The position numbers and the translations under genes are program-made. Positions 53,571 through 64,000 of a stretch of 64,000 nt of DNA are shown here, one piece after another. The notes under the pieces are model-generated. The model did not search any database. It worked only from the letters and a program-made list of their open reading frames with translations, and had not been told where the DNA came from. Position 1 is the first letter of the stretch. Every line of letters starts with the position of its first letter. Source of the stretch: Atrina japonica. Taxonomy: Eukaryota > Mollusca > Bivalvia > Pterioida > Pinnidae. The stretch covers positions 62,001-126,000 of the forward strand of contig BROG01000912.1 in assembly GCA_030159075.1 (NCBI GenBank), read 5' to 3'.

Positions 53571-55290
53571 AAATGGCAAAGAGAGGAATCATTGTTACTC
53601 AGTGTCAGCTTATTTATCAGAACCACAAAAGGGATTTTGATGTTACTTGGTATGATTCTCTCAGATGGTGTTTTTTGTCATATTTTTTCAAGGTCAGATC
53701 CAGAGTTGGGCAAAATGGTTATGGGGGTTGTTACTCAGCCTTGTTTGAGAAACTCTGTCTTCAGACTATATGCATACAGGTACAAACCAAATACATCAGA
53801 GAGATGTAGTTGTGTTGTTTTTGGTTCAGACTGTTCTGAAATAATGTTTGTTTTAAAGCTGTGAATGCATAGTCATTTTTCATTTATGCATTTTCATTGA
53901 TGCAAATATAACAACACATTCAACTTTTTCTCCAGAAACAATAGATGGATTTTGACAATTTTTAATTTGAATGGATAATTCATACTCATGGTTACCTTGA
54001 TTCTGTTCAATGTTTGCTGTTTTTCGACCAAGATAACCCAGGGATTAATCCAGTAAAATACCTCACTGAAGGACCCTTCGTCAAGACCATCTTCTATTTT
54101 GAGAAACAATGTTTTATTTTGTGGTGTTTTTGCTTGATATTTCTTTCCTATATCCTGCATCGGGACACTTGATAAAAAGTTGGTTACAAGAATGATTGTT
54201 AAATATGTATTTGAATGTTTTAGCAGTGAATGGTCATCCTTCATTCATAGGACACTTTTCTATAACGGACAATTTAGTAAGTCCGGCAACTGTCCATTAA
54301 ACACAGGTTTTACTGTATGTCATACCTTCTATAACTTAAGACCTATCATATTAAGTCCTGATGGAAAGTATTGCTTCTACTGCCAAGCACTAGGCCTCCT
54401 GGAACAGGGCCCTTGTTGGAAACCTAGGTAATCTGTTCTGATTGAAAATATTGCTTCAACTGTAAACGATTTGGCAAAGGAACAGGATCCAAAAATACAA
54501 AAAAAACGTTAAAAACCCAGCTAGAATGTCAATTTTACAAATATTACAGTATGATGGCCATAAACAAGTTATCCTATATTTAATCAACATAGCTAAGATA
54601 TTCATTTTTATAGTGGGTACTCTTAAACTAATTTGACAACACATTTAGATTTATTATTTGGCCTTGTACATGATGTATGATACCACTTTTCTTTTGGAAA
54701 TATATATTTTTATCAAATTAGAGCTTAACTGATGAAGTTTTATTGACAGAAATGATTCTCTTGAGCCTTTGTTTTTACCTCTAGTGTAAAACTATAACTT
54801 TGGTATTGTTAATAATGTATACATGATGTACATAAATCTTTATATCAAATTAAATTTAACATTAATGGAAAGTAACTCAGAATACAGAATATTGCAACAG
54901 ACAGACAGACGAAAAACATTGTATCTCTCACAGTCCACATCTTTGATTTCATTGGCATAATTAAAGCAAAAGTTGATCTTGTCAATTATTTTCAATTATC
55001 CATGACTCTGATAGTAAAGTTCTGTACAGATGAATCACAACCCTAAAATCTCCTGAGATCAATGGACTTGTACATGTATATGTTGACAAATGAAGTATAT
55101 CACATTTATCTTGCTACATATTACCTTTATTGCAATATTAACCCCAGTGAAAGAGTAGTGATCAGCTGATGGTTAATTTAAAATATTGTAAAAAGGATAG
55201 TTGGTAAAAATCAATAGATATGATAATTCACTGTTATAATAGAATATTATCAATATGTCAATAGATCAATAAAACTACTAGAAAACATGT
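53571..55290. other. No gene recognised
   Basis: Frames of 78-116 codons here have no domain I know and overlap repeats (for example the transposon end at 54238). They are probably chance. Confidence 0.4.
54238..54315. mobile_element. Fragment of a CAGTAAAACCTG-type DNA transposon end
   Basis: Read on minus, it begins cagtaaaacctgtgtttaa and then has the ggacagttgccggac type of subterminal sequence. The other end was not found. Confidence 0.45.
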
Positions 55291-55469
55291 AAAGTGGAAT
55301 CCTTGCTTAAAAACCACCTCACGAAAGAGACCACCTCTCATTTCAGACCACAATTTTTCAGTCTCTTGATAAATATCTAATAAATACAAAACCTCACTTA
55401 AGAGACCACCTCACAAATCAGAACACTAGAGTCAGTCAGTTAGATGGTCTTAATAATGAGGTTCCACTG
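55291..55469. mobile_element. Tigger-like MITE, 'cagtggaacctc' type
   Basis: The ends aagtggaatccttg and aatgaggttccact are complementary and contain the conserved TIR of Tigger-type MITEs. Inside, 'aagagaccacctca' recurs. The length is about 179 bp. Confidence 0.65.
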
Positions 55470-56399
55470 TACTTATTCTGCATTCCAGTATGCACATTTT
55501 TTTTTATTTACTAGAACTAAAATACTGCAGATGTAATTTTGAAAGCTAAAAAATAGGAACATAAGAAAACAACAAAGAAGACATGAAACCTTTTCTTTTT
55601 GAAATGACTTCATTTTCAATGCCAAATTATAAACTTTATTTAGTTATTCATATATCATTTAATGTAAACATTTCAAATACTTTACAGTCAGTATAGAAAT
55701 CTTGTTTTTAAATTACATTGTATCCCTTAGTGGAATGTTGAATTGCCTGTCTGAAGGTGGTTGTTGAATCATCTGTACCGATTGTGATGAGGATGTATTC
55801 CTCACTTATACCACTTTCTATTTGGAAAAGAAACATCTACATGTACATGTATTTTAAACTGGAGCTCAACTGATGAAGTCTAATTGACAGAAATGATTGT
55901 CTTGAGCATGATAACTTTGGTATTATGTTTCTAATATCTATTTCTTTAGAATTTGACTGCGGACTCAAGGAGGATGTTACTGGTCATTGGGGAATGCTTA
56001 CCTACTCCATGGCACCTGATCCCACCACCTGACCTCTGGTCCTTGTATTGTTACCAGATTTGTAAATTGTCTCCTGAACCTCTCAATGATCAGTACTTTG
56101 GTACCTGTGATTTTTATCATGTTTTAAGTCAGCATACATGTAGATATAAGTTCACTTCATCAAGTAATTACCAATACAATTTAACACTTTTTGGGGTAAG
56201 AGACAAGTTGCGTAAAGTAGCCAGCGAAAAGGTATTTGTGAACTTAGTTTGTGTAGAACAAAAGCAGTGAAGATTTTGCTGCCATAGAAGAGAAGGAAGC
56301 TGACAACTTACACTGCTTTTCATCAAAATAGCCGACAGAATTTTTTCACCAGTCAGCTTATATTGAAAGACCTGTAATACCAATACAAATAGATATTTT

Positions 56400-57360
56400 T
56401 TGCTCACCTGGCCCAAAGGACCAAGTGGCCAAATGTCTGTCGTCCGCCCGTAATCGTACATCTGTTAATTTTTGCATTTAAACATTTTCTTAAGAACCAG
56501 TGGGCCAAATTTAATCAAACTTGGCATATAGCATCCCCATGTGAAGTTGCTTTAAGTTTGCGAATGAAAAGGGGCTAGGACCCATAGGGACCAAAAAGGA
56601 CCAAAACTTGGTACATCTTGAAAAATCTTCTTCTCATGAACCAATGATCAGATTACTTTCAAATTTTGTATTCAAAGATACAGTAAAACTTCAATGAGTC
56701 GAAGTTCAAGGGACCACCAAGAAAAGTTCGAAACATCGGGACTTCGACTCATGGATGGTAACCGAGAATCATACGATTTTTAGTTTAAGAGGTGCTATAA
56801 GGTGTATATGACTGCTTCTAAACCATTTAAGACACATATACGGTCATTATAATTAATAATTAGTGCTACATTTAACCTAATTTCAAGAAATTGAAACAAT
56901 GGGTGTTTATTAGAAGGACAAGAATTATCATGGGGCGATTTCATACACATGTACATGTAAATTTGGACTTCGAATTATATGTACGAATTTTATTTGTTTT
57001 TATAGAAATGGGCCCCAAAATTTATTCGAAATATCGAGAAATTCGACTCACAGAAGTACGAATTATAAAATGTTTATAAGTAGCGTTAAATAACAAAATC
57101 ATTTGGGACTTTGTCAATACTTCGAACATTGAGAAATTTGACTCATCGAAGTTCTACTGTTTATGAGAAAGTTGTTCAGAATTATCTAAGGATTTCAAGG
57201 TCAGGGGGTCAAAGGTCAATGTCACAGGCTTTTAAGTAAATGGAAAATACTTCTCCAGAACCGTTGGACAAATTTGAACCAAACTTGACAGGAAGTTTAA
57301 CCTTGTAAAGCCACATAAAGTTTGCGGGGCTAAGACCAAACATGGCTGCCATGGCTAAAT
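56400..57360. repeat. 'gctcacctggcccaaagg' dispersed repeat, interrupted by the Tigger-like MITE
   Basis: 'aagaaccagtgggccaaattt', 'ggcatatagcatccccatgtgaag' and 'gaccaaaaaggaccaaaacttgg' recur at 60550-61815. The repeat continues on both sides of 56681-57159. Confidence 0.75.
56681..57159. mobile_element. Second copy of the Tigger-like element (479 bp) inserted in a dispersed repeat
   Basis: It has the same ends as the element at 43011 (cagtaaaacttcaatgagtc ... actcatcgaagttctactg) but is half as long. It interrupts a 'gctcacctggcccaaagg' dispersed repeat that resumes on its far side, so it is the younger insertion. Confidence 0.8.
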
Positions 57361-57429
57361 ATAGAATGAATGAGTCAGCAGATATTTTTGATTTAACACA
57401 TGTATCTCCAAAATTATTTAAGCTAGAGA

Positions 57430-58700
57430 AAAAATATTACCTTAAAATGAGCAGCTTGCAAAATCTACATGTACCAATATTTTATTTTTGTGGAAAATAT
57501 CATGTGGATCCTTATGCGAGTTATTGCCCTTTTTTGTGGATTTTTCATGTTTTTGGCCATTTTTTACCTTATCTTGAAATGTATGATAGATAGAGAGAAA
57601 GTGAAAAATGCAAAAATGTTCAGTAAGCAAAGATCTACAAAAAATTATAGGGCTGAAATTGTCAGGTCACCCCTTATGGGAGTTATTTTCCCTTTTCAGT
57701 GAATTTTTCTTGTTTTGGGCTGTTTTTTGACATTAATCTTAAATGTATGATAGCGAGAAAAAGAAAGGAGTAAAACTGTTCAGAATGCAAAGATCTACAA
57801 AATAGTCAATAGGGCTGAAATTGTTGGATCGATCCTTAAGTGAATTATTTCTCCTTTTTTTGTGGAATTTTCCTGTTTTTGGCTGTTTTTTTACCTTTTC
57901 TTGAAATGTATGATAGATAGAGAGAAAGTGAAAGAAGCAAAAATGTTCAGTAAGCAATGGTGTACAAAAAAATTATAGGGCCGAAATTGTCAGGTCGCCC
58001 GTTATAGGAGTTGTTTTCCTTTTTCAGTGAATTTTTCATGTTTTAGGCTGTTTTTTTACTATATCTTGAAATGTATGATAGAGAGAAAAGGAAAGGAGCA
58101 AAAATGTTCAGAATGCAAAGATCTACAAAATAGTCAATAGGGCTGAAATTGTCGGGTTGACCCTTATTGAAGTTATTTCCCCTTTTAAATGGATTTCTTG
58201 TGTTTTGGACAGTTTCGTCCTGTTATCCTGAAAAGTATAATACAATGTAGATAGAGGGAAGGTGAAAGAAGCAAAAATATTCAGCAAGCAAAGATCTAAG
58301 GTTATAAGTTATAAGGGCTGAAATTGTCAGGTCACTCCTTATGGAGTTGTTTCCTCTTTTAAGTGATTTTTTCATGTTATGGGCTGTTTTTTGACATTAT
58401 CTTAAAAAGTATGATATATAGAGAGAAAGTGAGAGAAGCAAAAATGTTCAGCACACAAGGATCTACAAAAGAGTCAACAGGGCCAAAATTGCTGGGTCGA
58501 CCCTTATGGGAGTTATTTCCACTTTTTCGTGGATTTTTCATGCTTTGGACACTTTTTTACTATTATCTTGAAAAGTATAATAGATAGAGAGAAAGCAACA
58601 GATGCAAAAATGTTCAGCACACAAAGATCTACAAAAAATCAACATGGCCAAAATTGCTGAGTCAAGCCTTATGGGAGTTATTTTCCTTTTTTAGTGAATT
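57430..58700. repeat. Tandem array of a ~165-bp unit, about seven to eight copies
   Basis: 'gggagttattttccctttt' recurs at about 57517, 57677, 57839, 58007, 58169, 58341, 58508 and 58673, a period of 160-172 bp. Each unit also contains 'gtatgatagatagagagaaagtg', 'aaaatgttcagtaagcaaagatctacaaaa' and 'agggctgaaattgtcaggtc'. Confidence 0.9.
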
Positions 58701-59500
58701 CTCTTATTTTTGTTACAACCAATGTTTAGTTATACATGTGTGTTAGTTTTCATGACATTAACCTAGCTGTATATAGCTATAGCCTGACATGCTGCTCTGA
58801 GACATTTTTATAAATCCAAAATTTTTTTCAATTAGTTTTCATGACATCTTGCCTAACTAAAGCCTGACTAGCTTCAGCAGGGCTATAACATATTTTTCTT
58901 CAAACCAAGGTTTTGTTATATTAAGTTTTACATATTAGTTTTCATGACGACTACTTAGCTATAACCTGACATGCTGCTGAAAGGCTAAAAGATATATTTC
59001 TGAATACCAATGCTTTGTTATTTCGGTATTCTATGGGGTGCTATTTCAGTACATATTCATAATTTCCTGACATCAAAAGTTTTGGTATAAAAAAAAACCC
59101 TGATATTAGAAATACATTACTTGATATCACAAAATACATTGTTAACAAAAAATCTAAATGTTGGTATCAAAATATATTTTCTGATATAAAAAATTCCATT
59201 ATTTCATATCAAAAAATGTATTTCTGATATCATAATATAACGAATAAAAACTAAACAGCACACCATAGTATTGATATATTGGTTTTCATGTTGTCTGCCT
59301 AGCTATAGTCTGACATGCACCTGCTGCTGCAGATATTTCCTGTTAAAACTTTGTTATAAATATCATATTCATGTAGCTTGTTAGTGTTGAAACCAATTTT
59401 TCATTATTGTTTTTTCTTGACATATAAGACAAAGCTTGACATGCTTTGGTATATAGCTAGCTATTGAAATATTGTTCTCAATCCCAAAGTTTTGTTATAT
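58701..59500. repeat. Diverged repeats 'ttagttttcatgaca...cctgacatgctgctg'
   Basis: The phrase recurs near 58748, 58840, 58935, 59280 and partly 59415, with irregular spacing of about 90-130 bp. 59060-59240 has an inner repeat of 'gatatcaaaa.ata'. Confidence 0.6.
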
Positions 59501-60370
59501 TAGTTTTACATGGTGATAAATATTCATTACATTCTTCTCCAGCTGTTAAAATTTCAGATATTACCATTTATTCAGTTAGGCAGAGTTAGAAACATCTTCT
59601 TTATGTCAACATTTTCATTAAAACAAATAGATCATTACAATTATGTGCATTTTCAAAATATTGCTTTTTTGTCTCAATGTCAAATTCAATCTACACAATT
59701 GCTAAATACTACTACAACATTTAACATATAAAAAAGTTTTTTCTTTTCACCCTTTCAACAAAAAATATATGTCCACATTTTTTGTGCATTTCATGTTACC
59801 TGGTCAATTTTCCAATGTTTACTTTCATCTCAGGTTAATGTCTTATAAAAAGATTTAAAATAACCAAGCTTATTCCCTACACATATACACTGCTGCTGAC
59901 TTTTTAAGATATGTTTCGTATATTAGTTTTCCGTGATGTTTACAATCTACATATATCTGGAATGACAATTGCTGCTGTACAGCTATTAAGATATGTTTCA
60001 AAAACATGTATGATTAATTAGTCTTCCATTGCTAACTACAACGACAAATTTTAATAAATAGATAAATCATACTATTACAAAAACTATATGTTTTTAATAT
60101 GACAACACTTTTCACGATGTCATACCCAACTTTTCATGATCTCAGTAAAAATACCAGCTAATTGCAAGAACAGTAACTCTTGCTTCCCATTGCATGGATT
60201 AATGTCTGTACATATGAAAGAACAAAATGTTATGGTTATGTACATGTAAAGATACTACCCTACACAAAACATTAATACTATAACAAACATAAAGTTGCTA
60301 ACATGCATGTACATTAGTACACTTTCAGCTCGCCTATAAGTACATGTATGATTCAGGTGTATATTATACC
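59501..60370. other. AT-rich, no gene seen
   Basis: Frames up to 73 codons, none recognisable. Another copy of 'attagttttccgtgatg' is at 59924. Confidence 0.4.
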
Positions 60371-60524
60371 CCCGCAACAAAGTGGAGAAAGTGTAAAATT
60401 GAAATCAGCTCAACTTTGACTAATTTCAACAAAATGTGATAGAAAACATCCACAAATAAATAAGATATAAGTTTGTGTGATGAAAAGTATCTGTGTTCCC
60501 TTAGGGACCCATAAGGCAGCCAAA

Positions 60525-61815
60525 CAATAACATCTTGTAAATTGACTTCAAGTCTTCTTTTTAAACCAGTGAGTGGATTTCAATGAAACTTGGCAGGTAT
60601 CATAACTATTGTCGGCCACTTCAAGTATGCAAACAAAAAGGGTGTGACCCCATAGGACAAAGGGAAAGAGTAAAGTTCTACAAATCTTAAAAAAAAAATT
60701 ACTCTTAAACAAACAGTCTGGTTAACTTTATATTTGATATTGAAGGTCTAATGAGCAGGGTGTACAAAGTTTGGAAACAAAAAATAAATTTTGTCAATAA
60801 TTTGATCCAAATAAAAAATGCTGCAATCGTAAAATAAAAAATTTAACATGGACTGATTTCAACCAAATTTAGTATAAAGTATTCCCTAGTGAAAGAGATC
60901 TGAGTTTATATGTTTTCCAACTGACTTTTTTTCATCACTGTATAATTATGCAGGTTATATAGGCTACCTATGTTGCTCTCTAACAACTTTTCCATATGCA
61001 AGTATACTATAAAGGCATAAACTCAAGTGACCGTCTGGACCCTTTCAGCCTCTTGTTAACCAAACATGGCACGTATCATTCCCATGTGAAGCTGCATAAA
61101 GTTAGCAAATGAAAAGGGACTATGACCCATGAAGAGCCAAAAAAGGACCAAAACTTGGTTAATCTTTAAAACTCTTTTCATGAACCAGTGATCAAATGAC
61201 TTTCACATTTTGTATGCATGACTGTAAGTCATTATCTACAAAGTTTGTGAATGAAAACAAAATTTGTGAATAAATGGTCCACTAGGGGTTGCTTGAATAA
61301 CATAAGGTAGTTGTATACAAATGGCTACATGAGAAAGTTATTAGGTATGATCTAATAAAGATCATTTTGACAAAGTTTCAAGATCATAAGGTCAAGGTCA
61401 CAGACACCTAAGTAAACAGAAAATATTGAATTTTTGTCTAATTTGAGACTTTTTTGACTTCTTCTCAAGAACCAGTGGATGTAACCAAACTTGACAGGAA
61501 ATCTTTATCAGGTCACTGTTAAGACCCTCTGGGCCTGTTGTTAAGTGTATATTTATATTGTATCAATGACTCAGGGAGACCTATTGCTTTCATGACTGGT
61601 CTGGATTTTGGCAGAAATTGCCTTGATATAAAACTGTATAATATTTGCATATGAAAAGGGGCAAGGACCCACAGGGACTCCAAAATTTAAAAATCTTCTA
61701 AGTAAACAGAAAATATCATTTTTTTGTCATCATTTAGACATTTTTTACTTCTATTGCAAAGTTGACCTTTGCCAGGTGAGTGTCTTAAGGCCCCATGGGC
61801 CTCTTGTTTACCTTA
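60525..61815. repeat. Run of several 'ggaccaaaacttgg' dispersed repeat copies
   Basis: Three decayed copies can be told apart (60530-60930, 61050-61560, 61600-61815). Each has 'cttctcaagaaccagtgg' or 'aaacttggcaggtatcat' type words and ends near 'ccctctgggcctgttg' or 'ccccatgggcctcttg'. The last end matches the start of the repeat at 56400 inverted. Confidence 0.65.
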
Positions 61816-62097
61816 TTTCCAGACAGATTAACAAATACATTGATGACTTAGCCCCTTTCCTCAAGTACAACATTTTTATGAATCGATGTTAATTCAAATC
61901 GAATTCCAATGGGATATTCTCCCTATGATTTTTCACTCCTTCCTTTTTTTTTTCTGGGGAAAAGTGATGTGATGTCTCTCTTGAAATTGAGTGTGAATGT
62001 AGTGAGCAGTGAAAGTTACAATCAAGGAAAAAATTGTCAAAAGACCAAAAAAAATTACCATAAATAGTTTGGTGCCCAGTTATCTTTTTTAAACTAA

Positions 62098-62525
62098 CAA
62101 AAAGCAGTATGTCCCTCTATCGTTGAACTTTAGAGACCAAAAGCAATATGTCCCTCTGTCTTTGAAATTGAGAGATTAAACCAATATGTCCCTGATTTTG
62201 AACTTGAGGGACCAAAACAGATATGTCCCTCTATTCTTGAACTAGAGAAACCAAACCAATATATCCTTCTTTGAGTTTGGGATGTCATAAGCAATGCATA
62301 TGTGTCCCTTTATCTTTAAAATTGAGAGACCAACCAATGTATCCTAGTATCTTTGAACTTGAGTTACCAAACCAATAAACCCCTCTTTGAATTTGAGATG
62401 TCATAACAATACATGTATGTCCAGCTATCTTTGAACTTGAGAGACCAAAACCAAAATGTCCTTCTGTCTTCCACTTCAAAAACCAAAGACAGTATGTCCC
62501 GCTATCTTTGAACTTTATGCTTAAT
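62098..62525. repeat. Minisatellite 'caatatgtccctctatctttgaacttgagagacca'
   Basis: About ten copies with a period of 36-45 bp. The frame on - at 62285-62623 is produced by the repeat. Confidence 0.85.
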
Positions 62526-64000
62526 TGTTGACTGTTGGAGACAATTGTACATAACAATGTAAGTTCATGAGACTTCTTTGACCGTTCACCTTTATAGTTC
62601 ATGTAGTTTTGTCTTGTCATCAAGGTATCTTGAAGTCAAGTTGAGCCCTTTTTTTTAAACAAGAAATCAGCTTTGGTGTAATTTCAAGAAGAGACCTGCG
62701 CATAACTTAATACTGTACATGTATACCTGGAAGTTTTTGGACCATATACAATAAACAGAATTATTTTTAGTGTGACATAAAACACTAATAAATGAATCAA
62801 AATAAATAATCTTTTGCACCTTAAAAATTGCATTATAATGTACATGTATTCACAAATTATGTCTGAAAAAGTGAGGACGCCAAAGAATGTTGTCTCAGTG
62901 CTGTAAACCTGAAGCCTCTTGTTAGGTTCATTTATATCATTTGTCTTATATAAACAGCATACAACGTATGTAGATGAAACACAGAAAACAAAGATCAAAT
63001 AGTATTAGCATTCCTTCAATTTCTAAATGACAAGTAATGCTCTTGGGGAGATAGTTATGTTTATAAGATTTAGAGTCTAGAAAAAATTTAGTGTCTTGAA
63101 AAAACACAGATTGTGACAGAATTGATAATCATGTTTTCTTTACTCATAGCCACAATCAAAAGTTACATATGTACATGTATATAAAGTACTAAACATAACT
63201 CATTTTAGTTAGTGTTTAGTGTTTAGTCATCCTGTTAGATTTATGACCATTCAAAATTTTATTGATTTATCTTAATCTAGAAATCTATGTAGTTTATAAG
63301 CTTGGCGCATTAGCTTTGCTGTAGTAATGAAGTCAAAAAAAAAAAAAAAAACATCAATGAAATTTTTAATGCTCTTTAGGGAAGGTTTACAAGATAAAAT
63401 TGCTTTGAACAATTGTCATAATAGTTGGCATTTGTTATGATTCCTTTGTAAAGATTTACAATAAGTCTTATCAAATGTACATCAAAGATTTTGCAAATTT
63501 ACAATAAAATTGAAATAAAAAAACATTTTAAAATACTCTCTTGTGAATATGGACTGATGATAACTGTAAATTCTATGTTTACTGTAATTATCTCCTGGAT
63601 ATGTTGTATCGTTTTCTGTTATTATAAAAGAAATGAGGTTTATCTTGATATATTTCGTAATTTTATTGTCATGGAGATGAATTTTCGATGTTAAAGTTTT
63701 TCAATAAAAAAATTATCTCTTAACTCATCAACCCATAAGAAGAATGAACTCTTATACAAATCAATGCTTTAGGAGAGTCCACTTGTGTTTTTAAGGGTGA
63801 ATGAGTCGATACTTTACAAACTTTCTAGGTTTCCTCTGCACAACATGCACTAATATAAAGTTTTTTATTCTATGTATGATTTTCTGTAGTTTCATGCCAG
63901 AACAGAAGGTGGCTAAAATTATACATTTGTATTTAGATGATTCCTAGATAAATTTTGATATTACTAGACTGTTATGTTACTTGATCCATATTTGAACATT
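62526..64000. other. AT-rich end of the window
   Basis: No exon or clear repeat was recognised, apart from a poly-A of about 17 at 63336-63352. Confidence 0.4.

Noticed and set aside
53573..54244. Overlapping frames of 78-116 codons
   Set aside because: No domain, no splice context that joins them, and partial overlap with repeats.
57342..57702. Frames of 60-83 codons on both strands in the 57-58 kb array
   Set aside because: They recur once per repeat unit and end at varying points, as expected from a tandem repeat rather than a gene.
62285..62998. Frames of 104-112 codons on -
   Set aside because: The first is generated by the 'tatgtccctct' minisatellite; the second is AT-rich and without a recognisable domain.
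49383..64000. Further LYRM7 exons
   Set aside because: I looked for a phase-1 acceptor followed by the expected Ala-Arg-rich helix and acidic-lysine stretch and found no credible match.

Overview
The window is eukaryotic nuclear DNA, AT-rich and intron-rich, and most likely from a bivalve mollusc. The evidence is indirect. Split genes use canonical GT/AG splice sites, and tRNA-derived SINEs end in the tail 'gggacgttaaacaacaataaac'. There are also dispersed repeats of kinds I associate with bivalve genomes, abundant 'acatgta' motifs and long (TA)n tracts. I cannot name the species. No CRISPR array, operon or other prokaryotic feature is present.

Four host genes can be rebuilt. (1) A SLC16-type monocarboxylate transporter-like gene on + has seven coding exons between 17124 and 27183. 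All six introns are phase 1 and the protein is 436 aa. (2) A three-exon small heat shock protein (alpha-crystallin/HSP20) gene on - lies at 31748-34601 and encodes 212 aa. Its promoter has two perfect heat shock elements. (3) A galactose-3-O-sulfotransferase-like gene on - lies at 36223-39592. It has one large exon plus a small first exon found here by matching splice phase, and encodes 404 aa. (4) The first two coding exons of LYRM7, a complex III assembly factor, lie on + at 47111-47140 and 49310-49382; the rest is not visible. A weaker candidate is a DUF4806-like exon at 3890-4063.

The rest is mostly mobile and repetitive DNA. 0-5 kb holds foldback elements and unassigned remnants. 5.1-7.5 kb is a GC-richer island of broken virus-like reading frames. 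9-17 kb holds SINEs and short-TIR elements. The transporter introns carry a LINE reverse transcriptase remnant, a 58-bp minisatellite and microsatellites. The sulfotransferase intron is almost filled by a shrunken Polinton/Maverick-like element: long inverted repeats around a broken integrase with a chromodomain-like tail. 42.8-45.1 kb is a nest of two inverted Penelope-like retroelement pieces, (TA)n arrays and a Tigger-like MITE. 49.5-64 kb has no recognisable exon and consists of dispersed repeats and several tandem arrays, notably a ~165-bp unit at 57.4-58.7 kb.

The genes are unrelated in function (membrane transport, protein folding, Golgi sulfation, mitochondrial assembly). No functional cluster is evident.
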